54,603 nucleotides of DNA from Emiliania huxleyi CCMP1516 (taxonomy: Eukaryota > Haptophyta > Isochrysidales > Noelaerhabdaceae). A model generated the notes under the pieces. That model ran no database searches. It saw nothing but the letters and a program-made list of their open reading frames with translations, and was not told the origin of the DNA. Below, piece after piece: positions 1 to 8,059 of the stretch (its first letter is position 1; each line of letters begins with the position of its first letter). Made by a program: the position numbers and the translations under genes. The stretch is from positions 466,574 through 521,176 of the forward strand of contig NW_005200600.1 in assembly GCF_000372725.1 (NCBI RefSeq). The letters run 5' to 3'.

Positions 1-65
1 CCCCGCGCGCCTTTCTGTATAAAGAGAGAGGGCGGGAGCGATGTCACGTGTCACGGGCCGCGCGC

Positions 66-66
66 G

Positions 67-122
<56 letters not shown>

Positions 123-134
123 CGCGCGCGCGCG
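66..134. repeat. (TG)n followed by (CG)n alternating purine-pyrimidine tract
   Basis: An uninterrupted TG run (about 68-113) passes directly into a CG run (about 114-134). This is a classical Z-DNA-prone alternating tract. It lies in what I read as the first intron of the AMP-binding gene on the minus strand, where it appears as (AC)n. The ORFs that cross it are low-complexity artefacts. Confidence 0.95.
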
Positions 135-167
135 TGCGTGCGTGTGGATTGGAGGCAGCCGTCACGC

Positions 168-485
168 CTTGTGCAGCACTCGCTCAGGCGTGTCGGCCTG
201 CCAGTTGACCGTCGCGGGCACGCACCGCACCATGACGGCCGCCAGACGGTAGACCACGTCGCCAACCGTATTGGAAGAGAAGAAGTGGAGCACGGCATCA
301 CCCTCGCCCACGCCCGCAGCACGCAGCCGCGCCGCCGCCCGCCTCGCGGCGAGCCAAAAGTCCCCTCGCGAGAGCTCCGTGCGCGAAAGACTCTTGTCCG
401 CGTTGACGGCGTGGTACGTGAGGAACGGTTCCGCGACGTCGTGGAAGGCAGTGGAGTAGTCACTCAGAGTCGATTTCATTGCCAT
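168..485 (-). CDS. First exon of an AMP-binding (acyl-CoA synthetase-like) enzyme, partial
   Basis: The minus-strand exon starts at ATG 485-483 (a second ATG lies at 479-477) and encodes about 106 residues. A segment reading FLTYHAVNADKSLSR, then a long helix and AVLHFFSSNTVGDVVYRLAAVM, resembles the N-terminal subdomain of the ANL (acyl/aryl-CoA synthetase, adenylation) superfamily, in which a lipid or organic acid is activated with ATP. The P-loop-like adenylation motif would lie in later exons beyond the left edge. The frame stops just after AAG at 168-170, followed by GCGTGA. I read this as a GC donor (phase 0), as seen in other genes here. The TG/CG tract would then be intronic. The family call rests on N-terminal resemblance only; the coding call is firmer. 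Confidence 0.55.
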
Positions 486-589
486 CGATTGCCAAGTCGC
501 GTTCGTTCCTCGTCGGTGACTTGCACTCGCCGAAAAAAATGGAGCTGGCCTCTTTGGCCGCGTCGTGTTCGGAGTAGACTGATGATATG

Positions 590-690
590 CTGTCGCTGGG
601 GGCTCCCCGCTGCTTCCAAGATCCTGCTCGTGCAGGTGAGCACCCTGTTCTTTCCCCACCCTCGTTCCGTATTCGCCGTCAACGATTGGG
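590..690. repeat. Dispersed repeat family B, diverged copy
   Basis: The segment around AAGATCCTGCTCGTGCAGGT, followed by a pyrimidine-rich CCCACCCTCGTT stretch, recurs at 40234-40360 and 42104-42220 in the same orientation. This copy is shorter and more diverged. It sits just upstream of the AMP-binding start codon and could contribute promoter or 5' leader sequence. Nothing else gene-like is convincing between 490 and 1200. Confidence 0.6.
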
Positions 691-860
691 GTAGGGGCCC
701 CAACTCGTGTGAGGCTACTACTTTATCGCAGGTACTCACTGAGGAGCGTCTTCTCATATGAAGGGTCTTCATCCCTCCTGCCAGTCTTCACGGATTTTTC
801 TCCGTGAACACTCAGGACGCGACGTACGTCCAAGCACGTTCCGCGTGCCTCGTGGCCGCG

Positions 861-907
861 CTCTTTGCGTGCTGCTCCTGCAGCTCTCTCGCTGCTCTTC
901 CTGGCCC
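861..907. repeat. 47-bp segment repeated in inverse orientation at 40109-40155
   Basis: The sequence CTCTTTGCGTGCTGCTCCTG and the following 27 bases read identically on the opposite strand at 40155-40109, by base-by-base comparison. The flanks diverge quickly. This indicates a dispersed element present in at least two copies in the window. No terminal structure or duplicated target site was recognised. Confidence 0.75.
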
Positions 908-1218
908 GGCGCCGTGCCAGCTCTGTGGCCGCGCCAGGCTCTGCGACCGCGCCAGCACTCTGGCTGCGCCGGTTCTTCGCTTTCCCCACCCACCCTCTCC
1001 TGGGATAAGGGGGTCGTTCTGAGGGCTCTCCGCATGGTTAGCTCCTCCCTCTCTCTGGTCTGTGGTGCGATCCCTTTCGGCGACGCGGCCAGGCCACGGG
1101 TCGTTGAGGATTGCCTCCGAGCCCGTGGTCGTCCAAGCTGATCGAGTCCCAACCCACCGCCTTTAGTGGCAGGACCCCAGCAAGGGGATGTCAGGTACTG
1201 CGTAGCTCTTCCTTGTGG

Positions 1219-1548
1219 AGGCACGCGACGACTCCAGACGGACCCTAGTACGCTCCAATGTATCCTCACGGATGCTAAGAAGAGATCGGGTCCTTCAGCC
1301 TCCAAAGCGGGATCACCCGAGAGCAGCTGAGCCTGCCTCTGGCCTCGCCTCCCTCTCCCTCAGGCATTCGTGGCATCCGATGGGTCGCCCAGAGTATCGA
1401 CCTCTGGCTTGTCAGTCGCGGTCACTTGATGACCCCCATGAAGTACAGCGATCGCCATCTCGCTGGCCTCTTCGCAGGCCCTCCCGACCGCGTCGAACTC
1501 ATCGGCGCGGGCTCTCTCGGCTACGGGACCGGCCCCAGCTTCGGCTGA
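1219..1548 (+). CDS. Possible short coding exons, unrecognised product
   Basis: Two in-frame segments read as protein-like: one ending DAKKRSGPSASKAGSPES near 1330, and one running IRGIRWVAQSIDLWLVS to a TGA at 1546-1548. They can be joined by a GC-AG junction (CCCGAGAGCA|GCTGAG ... CCCTCAG|GCATTCG), but the implied intron is only about 38 nt, shorter than others here. No domain is recognised and no start codon was found. The stretch from 1550 to 2130 carries no convincing gene. Confidence 0.25.
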
Positions 1549-2131
1549 GGGCTAACAAGCTGCCGAGCCCAAATCACTGTGAGAGTCGTGATTTCTTGTT
1601 GGTCTTTAAAAATCTCTCTCTCGGATGCTAGGAAGTGAAGCCCAGATAAAATAGTGCGTTTTTCTATTTTACCCGAAGGTGAGCTGCTGACGGGGTTTGC
1701 AATGAGGAGCGACTCCGAAGGGTGTGTAACCACTTTCCCGTGCAAGAAAGAAATCAAGCGGAGTGGTCCTCGCCAGCGCCCGCCGCGAGTTCTCGCAGGC
1801 AGCCATCGGTCGGTCTAGGTCGGCCGGTGCGTGCTGCGACACGTTCGTGTGTGTATATGCTGCGCCCCGCCGATCTCGAGAGCATCGCGTCGGCCGACGA
1901 CCCCCTCGGTGCGGCAGCCTCGGCGATGCTGCACTCCAGATCGCGCCTTCAGGGCCCATCGTCCCCTGTGCGAGGCCAATGCACTGCGGGCGGTCACCTC
2001 GCACGGCTGACAATGGAGGAGCGGAGATTGGTGGTGATGGAGTCACGGCCAGTTCTGGGGCCGGTTGCGGATGACCGCTTCCCTACAAACCGTCCGCCCG
2101 ATCGGCGTGCGATCGACGATCCACCTCTGCG

Positions 2132-2246
2132 ATGACCGGCCTGCTCCGCTTCGCGTGCGCCTTCGCACTCGTCGGCCGCGCCGCCTCGCACGGCGCGATG
2201 ACGAGCCCCCTCTCCCGCAACTATTTTGACAAAGCGCGGCTCAACG
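2132..2246 (+). CDS. Putative signal-peptide exon of a secreted protein
   Basis: ATG 2132 opens MTGLLRFACAFALVGRAASH, a good signal peptide with an A-x-A/S-H-like cleavage region. It is followed by GAMTSPLSRNYFDKARLNG. A mature protein starting with His after the signal and followed by a P-x-SRN motif recalls copper-dependent polysaccharide mono-oxygenase-like proteins of algae and fungi, but this is a hint only. A canonical donor (AACG|GTATGA) follows. I could not identify the next exon with confidence between 2250 and 2480. Confidence 0.35.
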
Positions 2247-2483
2247 GTATGATTATATTGCAGATGGCTGAGTAACATCCAGCAGTACTGGAAACGAGTG
2301 CCTTGCCGGGCGAGAGCGGGGACATGGCCCTGCTCGCCACGCGCCTGATCCCTTCACCGACGAGGGACAGCCGGAGCACACCGCATCCTCCTCCGGCGAC
2401 GGACGGCTCAGCTGCTTGCTCGCGGCCGCTCCCGAGTGTTTCGCCATCGCCTTCCTCTCGCCATCGGCTCGCTCAATGCGTGA

Positions 2484-2545
2484 CCTTTACCGCCTTTCTA
2501 CTAGGTCACACAACTTCCTTTACCGCCTTTCTACTGGGTCACACA
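2484..2545. repeat. Tandem duplication of a 29-bp unit
   Basis: CCTTTACCGCCTTTCTACT(A/G)GGTCACACA occurs twice, separated by four bases, with one mismatch. It is a local tandem duplication in otherwise unassigned sequence. Confidence 0.8.
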
Positions 2546-2673
2546 TTTAAAAGTTGATAGGTGTTTCGGCGTTCCGCATCTCCCCGACACCCCTCCCGCC
2601 GGCCCTCCGCGCTCCGGCGCACCTACGTATCCTGCTGTATGCACTGACCACGGTGTGCCGGACTGACAGAGGC

Positions 2674-3038
2674 CAGTGTGCAATCTTTACCGGTATGAGA
2701 CTGGTATTTGGCGATATTTTGATTAGTTTTGGAGTGGTATGGTATAGTGGTATGCGAAAGTGGTATGCGGGGTTTTCAGTAGTTGTAGCGGCTGTCGGTG
2801 TGGTCCCGGGGGCGAAACCATGCAAAAGTGCGGGTATTACCCGGGTATACCCGGGTTTTTTCAGGTATACCCGCAAAATACCCGGTATTTTGCCGATTTT
2901 GCCGATTTTGCCACCAAGAAGGCACTCCGACTCGCTTTGATTTCCGTGAGGCAACTGGTATCCCGTACCACTTTTTGATTAGTGCAGGCCTTGGGTTTGA
3001 TTAGCCAAAAACTCCCATACCGGTAAAGATTGCACACA
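2674..3038. mobile_element. 365-bp MITE-like element with terminal inverted repeats and 9-bp target duplication
   Basis: The ends are inverted copies: TGTGCAATCTTTACCGGTATG from 2677 and its reverse complement ending at 3036. Identical 9-bp direct repeats GACAGAGGC flank the element at 2665-2673 and 3039-3047. There is no transposase ORF inside. The interior holds short CCCGGGTATACC-type and GCCGATTTT repeats. Nine-base target duplications are typical of Mutator-like (MULE) elements, so this is probably a non-autonomous MULE derivative. It does not share terminal sequence with the large MULE at 32662-37011, so a different transposase would mobilise it. Confidence 0.75.
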
Positions 3039-3125
3039 GACAGAGGCACAGACGGGACTGGGGACTGGGCACGCTGCCCCCCCAGCCCTAGTGCGGACGA
3101 TTTTTTTGCGGTATCTTGATGTATC

Positions 3126-3168
3126 TCTCCATATCTGACCATATCTGACCATATCTGACCATATCCGA
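3126..3168. repeat. 10-bp tandem repeat (CATATCTGAC)n
   Basis: Three to four copies of a CCATATCTGA-type decamer. The unit is close to the CATATCTCCC / GATATGGGGA satellite found near splice sites at 17337-17376, 23264-23302 and 31075-31132. No flanking direct repeat is obvious here. The region 3050-3539 otherwise holds no recognisable gene. Confidence 0.7.
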
Positions 3169-3539
3169 GGTGTGGATAAACCAGATCCCACTATGTTATA
3201 TCATAGGATATAACATACTGAGATACCAGGCTCTTCCCTGGCTTTCAGCTATCAAGAAACCGTCTGATTTCTAGGAGGAGGAGCTCTGTATTCTGCTTTT
3301 TCGACATATCCCACAGATCACATCCGGGCCATGGGAATATCGGTCCAGACGCTCTGGGTTCTGGTTTTTCGAGGTGTGAACGATCTCCCGGAGGGGTCAT
3401 TCCGCCGGAATGACCCCTCATTAACTAATCGGATTCCGAATGGGTCGAACGGGAGTACTAAGACAGCAGCATGTTCTGGGTGGGAGGAACCCTTAGGGGA
3501 GGAAACGTTCTGGTTCTGGTTTCTGCGATATCGAGTGCG

Positions 3540-4115
3540 ATGGAGCGCCCCTCGTTGCTTTCACCTCTCAACGGCGACGAGAAGCGGCTCACTACGGTGC
3601 CTCAGCGCACAGTGTCGCTCCTCTGTGAGACTGACGCAAAACAGGCCAGCGTTCAGTTGCTCAAGCGCCAGGCACTCGGTGTTTGGCACGCCGACGCCCT
3701 GTCCGACGTTGAGAATGCCATTGGCGACCTGCACTTCTGGCCAACGACCTGGTCGAAGGACCCTCGCAGCCATGACTACGACATGCAGCGCCTCGGACGG
3801 TCCAAGCGGCTCGACAATCGCGAGCGCTTCGAACTCTTCCGATTTGTGGTTGGCAATGGCGCATCACCCGCTCTGGCCGTCGAACTCCTTGCCGCGTCGG
3901 AAAGCCTGCCAGACACGTTCGCCATAACCCAAATGGAAAACCTCGTGAAGAAGGCTGCCGAAGGCAGCTTCTCGAAGTATAAGGCATACATCATGGCGGA
4001 CCGCAAGTGGGCCCCGGTCTTTTGCGTGCCAGAGCAGAAGCCTCTGCCTCTTGGAGAGTACTGCCCATACGAAGACGCTCGCAAGGTGCTTGCACGGCAG
4101 AAGAAGCGCCAATAG
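3540..4115 (+). CDS. Unrecognised 191-aa protein
   Basis: An ATG at 3540 opens a 191-codon frame ending TAG at 4113-4115. Composition is protein-like, with high GC3 and no low-complexity runs. It contains AIGDLHFWPTTWSKDPRSHD, a basic RLGRSKRLDNRERFELF region and a C-terminal K/R-rich tail (ARKVLARQKKRQ). I recognise no family. The in-frame ATG at 3471 would add 23 residues of less typical composition. It sits between a MITE and a DUF3987-like gene, so it may belong to a repetitive or mobile neighbourhood. Between 4116 and 4850 nothing convincing is seen. Confidence 0.5.
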   Translation: MERPSLLSPLNGDEKRLTTVPQRTVSLLCETDAKQASVQLLKRQALGVWHADALSDVENAIGDLHFWPTTWSKDPRSHDYDMQRLGRSKRLDNRERFELFRFVVGNGASPALAVELLAASESLPDTFAITQMENLVKKAAEGSFSKYKAYIMADRKWAPVFCVPEQKPLPLGEYCPYEDARKVLARQKKRQ

Positions 4116-4853
4116 GCCGGCTTGCTGGTGTCCGATGGAGGCCGCCATCGCTTAGAGTCGCATGTGGAGCGCCACCGCGACCGTGGGCGATGATCGCTGC
4201 CGCCAGCCCGCAGTGCATCCTCCGTTCCTAAATGCATCGTAGTCATCTCCGCCGAGGGCGGCGTCCCATGTCGTCGTCCATGTCACTGCCACGCTACCTC
4301 GCATTCAGTGCCGTGCCGTGAGCGCGGCCTGTGCTACGTGTGTGAGCGTGCTCACGGTGTGAGTGGCGGCCCTGCTGTGTACAGAGAGACCACGCGCCAA
4401 GCCAGCGCACATGCTAAGCGCACTGCGTTGTCTGTTTATGAGCTCTCTAGAGCATGGTCGTTCCTAAAGGCGCAGCTAGGCGCAGCCGACACATGGGATG
4501 GACATGGCAAGCACATGGCATGAACATAGGGCAGGCACGATTCGCGCATCTCGACACACGACTGCACACAGGCGACACTACGTCGCGCAAGGGTGCAGCG
4601 GCTATGGTCACGCACATCGCGCCCGATCCCTCCTCCTAACGCGACGCCAACTAAGGCATCAGTGCATGCATCGCTCTCCCTGTCCGCGCGGGTGCGCCGG
4701 TCGGGCGCTGGTGGGGCGCCGTCCTACGACCGGCGAGCCCCGGCAGAGGGGTGGAGCTCTCTACTGAGCCGCCTTCCCCGACGGCGGCGGACCGGCCCGG
4801 GCGCCACGGCGCCGCAAAGGCGGCAGCGGGGACGGCGTCAAAGATGGCGTGCC

Positions 4854-6604
4854 TCAGGGGCCGCCAGTCGCGGCGTGCGTCTTGCTCGAATTGGCCCCGC
4901 CGAGGTGCCCGGCGACAGCCTCGTCATGCGCGAGAAGGAGATCCGCGTCAGAGAGGCCGAAGAGACCGAACTGGTCCGAGGGGGTGAACTCCTGCGACGC
5001 ATGAGTCGATGAGAGAATCGCATCGTCCCACATGGTGGTGAGTGACGGCCAGGCGGCTCCACCGAGGGCCGCAGAAACACCGTGGGCCGCAGCGACCGCG
5101 GAGAGGCTGGAATCGCCCTCATCGTCACCCTTGACGCCGTCCTCAAGGATGTCACCGTCAGCGAAGCCCGGCGGGGGCTCGCAGTGCAACGGCCGGCGAG
5201 GCTCCTCAGGGCCTAACGGATAAGGGGCGTTTCTCTCGCTCTGTGGGCTCGGCCGCCACCCTCCCTTCGCGGCGTGGGTCCTCCAGTGATCCCGCCGCGC
5301 TGGATCTTCTGAAAAATTAAATATTCTTAGCTTCGCCCTTGCCTCCGACGCTAGAGACAGTCACACCCCAGTATCAGACCAGGGGGAGTGCCCCCCTCCC
5401 CCACCTGCCCTGCTTACACAGGATAGCATGCCCCGAGAACGGCGGCATTTGGCGGGGGTAACCTGGGAAGGAGGTTCGGTTGTGCTTTCTTTTTTTGCTC
5501 TCGAGGGAATGTTCTCTCGACGCCACTGGCCTTCTGAGGTTTCGTACTGGTGACGTCCTTCTTGGCACTTCGGGCGTCGGTGTGTGTGGTGAATTCCCTC
5601 GGTTTTATTTATTATTTTTGGCTATATCATCGGACGTTGAGTGGGCACCATCTCCAGTCCATCATCTACGATGCCAACCCGAGCCGTCCGCCGCTCGAGG
5701 ATCGAGTGGCCTCTGGATCGAATCGGCACCTTGACCCTTATAATTTTTTTTACATCTTGAGCGGGCCCAATTTTGCTCAGATGCACCTCCGAATTCGAAC
5801 TCACGTCATCACGCTTAGCGCTTGGTGTGTGTCCGTTTTTCGTCACGGGTGAACGCTGGATCTTCTGAGGCACGCCGCTCATGAGCTCGAGGAGGGTCTT
5901 TGCGTTTGCGCCCTGTGCCTTACTGTATGCGTCGGCCAGCTCGAAAAGCTTATTGCCCTTCTCGTCCATGATCACGAACACGGAGTGTTCCGAGTTGGCG
6001 CACAACTGGAGAAGAGACTCGGGAGTCGCGTTGGAGGTCGCCGTGGACACGCCGACCAGCGCCTCGAACTTGCCCCATTGCTGGCGCAGGGCGTTCAGCA
6101 TCGGGGTCTTGCCGAGGCCAGAGTCGGAGGCGAGCAGGTTGCTTCCGTTGAGGGACTCCGACCAGCCGCTCCCGGAGACGGGATCGTGCCAAACGCGGAC
6201 CTTGACGCGCTTACATGCCGCGCGGTTGAATGCCGGTAGGAGCGCAAGCAAGTAGTCTACGTTGGCCTGCAGCAGGGGCGGAGCCGTCGACTCATGAACG
6301 CCGCGAGGCAGTTTTGCTACGGCAGATGGTCGCCGCGGTGAGGCTGCCAAGGGGTGGTCGCGTTGTAGACGTTCAAGCGTGGTGCGGGCGAGTGGGCAGC
6401 GGTTGTATGTGAGAGAGTATGCGCAGAAGCGGGCGCTCTCACCCCGGCCATGGTCGCCACATTGCGACCCCACTCAACAATTTGCTTCGAGTAGCGGGCT
6501 TCGAGGTTCGGCTCGACATCGTACGCACGAGCGAGCAGCTCGTTATTGTCGAGAGGCTCTCGGCCACCGTCGTCGGCGACGGCACGCTTTCGCTTTCCGG
6601 CCAT
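4854..6604 (-). CDS. DUF3987-like P-loop protein, with an insertion or intron near its 3' part
   Basis: Exon 1 (6443-6604) starts with MAGKRKRAVADDGG and ends at a canonical donor (GCCGGG|GTGAGA). The best acceptor in phase is at 6267 (CTGCTGCAG|GCCAAC), giving ANVDYLLALLPAFN. The following core reads SDSGLGKTPMLNALRQQW, then ATPESLLQLCANSEHSVFVI, DEKGNKL and KTLLELMSG. This order (Walker-like GLGKTP, TPE..L..L, DE, LLE...G) matches DUF3987 proteins, primase/helicase-associated ATPases often found in mobile DNA. After VPQKIQ the frame meets a 541-bp segment bounded by 15-bp direct repeats. If that segment is spliced from CAGC|GTTCAC to TTTTTCAG|AAGATC, an open frame continues to a stop at 4854. 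If it is simply removed, a stop follows soon. The 3' structure is uncertain. Confidence 0.5.
5313..5853. mobile_element. 541-bp insertion (or intron) between 15-bp direct repeats
   Basis: CGCTGGATCTTCTGA occurs at 5298-5312 and again at 5854-5868, exactly bounding 541 bp that is much more AT-rich than the flanking coding sequence. The boundaries lie inside the DUF3987-like reading frame. On the gene strand the segment ends in a good 3' splice site (TTTAATTTTTCAG), which lies partly in the repeat. A 15-bp target duplication with no terminal inverted repeat would suit an introner or a non-LTR-type insertion. I see no protein-coding capacity inside. Confidence 0.65.
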
Positions 6605-6727
6605 GCTGGACGCGTCTCTGCCTCTGGACTGCCCAGTTTCGTGTAGGATGTGACGGACCGCCGCGTTTACTTGTGTTGACGGATTTGTTGGATGTGTTAC
6701 ATACTTTTAGCTTACTGGATGTGTGGT

Positions 6728-7537
6728 CTAGGCCATGCAACAGCGGCTCTGAGACTTTTTGATGCGTGCAACGCTATTGCGAACGTTTTCGCCTCGCCCA
6801 CACGTGACGGATGGACGGACGGTCGACGCGGAGGCAACAAACCGTACGGTTCCACATCTCGTACGCGGTACGCCGCACCGCATTGCCCACTCGTGACAGA
6901 AGGTCTCGAAGCCGGTGTGAGAATGCACCATCTGTGCCGACAACCTGTCGAGCAGCGAATTCTCGAACACGGTGCTCTGGGAAAGCTGGACCCAGCGGCG
7001 TGAGGATGCAGTCGCCCCTGGGTAGGGCACCTGCTTGCCAGCTGGGATGCGCGTGCCGCCCTCAGCGTACGACATGCTGTGCCACGCGGAGCACCGAGGG
7101 CAGGAGAGGCCATTGAGCTCGCCCTTCAGTCGCCCGTGCTCCGCATAGACCGTTGGAGATGAGCACCTGCTACCCCACTTGACCACCAGGGGTACCGCCT
7201 CCCCAGCGAGGCCACACGCCACGCAGTGCTCTACGTCCGGCACGAGCCGAACGGTCTTGCGGCTCGGGTCGTCGCGAAGCTGAGAGGCAAGCCGATCGAC
7301 AATGGGCAGCTTCTTTAGCAGATACCGCACCGCAGGAGCGGAAAGGCCTGCCGGCATCTCCCCAGCAATACGCTCCGCGCGTAAGGGCGTCCCAGGTGGG
7401 TAGAGGTTGAGCGCAACCACGAAGCTGATGAAATCCTCCGCCGAGTTGATTGGGTGGAGCTCCTGCGCGAAGGCACTTGCGCCATCCTTGATGTGTTCGA
7501 GCTCGTGGAGACCGAGATCGTCGAGCCAGCTCGCCAT
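6728..7537 (-). CDS. Cysteine-cluster protein resembling KDZ-transposon-associated CxC proteins
   Basis: ATG 7537-7535 gives MASWLDDLGLHELEHIKDG, followed by about 200 residues containing CVACG, a spacer with WGSRCSSPTVYAEHG, then CPRCSAWHSMSYAEGG and VFENSLLDRLSAQM...FCHEW. The C-x2-C ... C-x2-C arrangement followed by a vFE.sLL-like helix resembles the CxC cysteine clusters found beside Kyakuja-Dileera-Zisupton (KDZ) transposases. The frame stays open to 6728, but the last 60 residues are low quality; a splice donor near GCGGC|GTACCG (about 6860) may be the real exon end. No transposase core is visible in the window. It could equally be a zinc-binding host protein. Confidence 0.4.
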   Translation of the reverse strand: MASWLDDLGLHELEHIKDGASAFAQELHPINSAEDFISFVVALNLYPPGTPLRAERIAGEMPAGLSAPAVRYLLKKLPIVDRLASQLRDDPSRKTVRLVPDVEHCVACGLAGEAVPLVVKWGSRCSSPTVYAEHGRLKGELNGLSCPRCSAWHSMSYAEGGTRIPAGKQVPYPGATASSRRWVQLSQSTVFENSLLDRLSAQMVHSHTGFETFCHEWAMRCGVPRTRCGTVRFVASASTVRPSVTCGRGENVRNSVARIKKSQSRCCMA

Positions 7538-7569
7538 CGGGGACCGAAAAAGCAGATCCCAGAATAACA

Positions 7570-8059
7570 GATCGCGTGACGCGCAATGTTCTTTCTCTCT
7601 GTGATTTCGTGCTCGATACCCCCGGGTACGGACGGGGGTACACCTGTTCATTGGCCGGAATGAGCTCATTAGGACGAAGCGGGAGATGTATTCACACCGC
7701 AGAAACCAGACCCACGGGCAGATCCCGCGGGAAATCGAGGCGGGTGTCCCAGAAAACAGATCCCAGAAAAAACAGAGCGCACCGCAGAAACCGACCGACC
7801 CCTGGGTTTTCGGCTATGCGAAACCGCAATGGGAAACCGGAGCAGAAACCCTATGGGAAACCGAGGTCTGGTATCTGCTTTGTGCACGAATGCACCCACA
7901 CGTTAGTAGACGCGAAGAAATGATGTAAATGCCAACACCTGATCGTTTTTACTACCATTACACAACGCCCCGTAAGCCAAGGACTCGGCCCTACCCACGC
8001 AAGCAGGAGGCTAGAAACGAAAGGAACACCAAACTAGATCCACCCGCGTGCGGCAGAAA
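7570..8059. other. Region without a recognised gene
   Basis: It contains a GTACCCCCGGGTACGGAC-type palindromic stretch near 7616 and A-rich degenerate sequence with GAAACCG-type repeats (7690-7870). No reliable ORF or RNA gene is seen. It separates the 3' end of the PUS7-like gene from the cysteine-cluster gene start. Confidence 0.5.
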
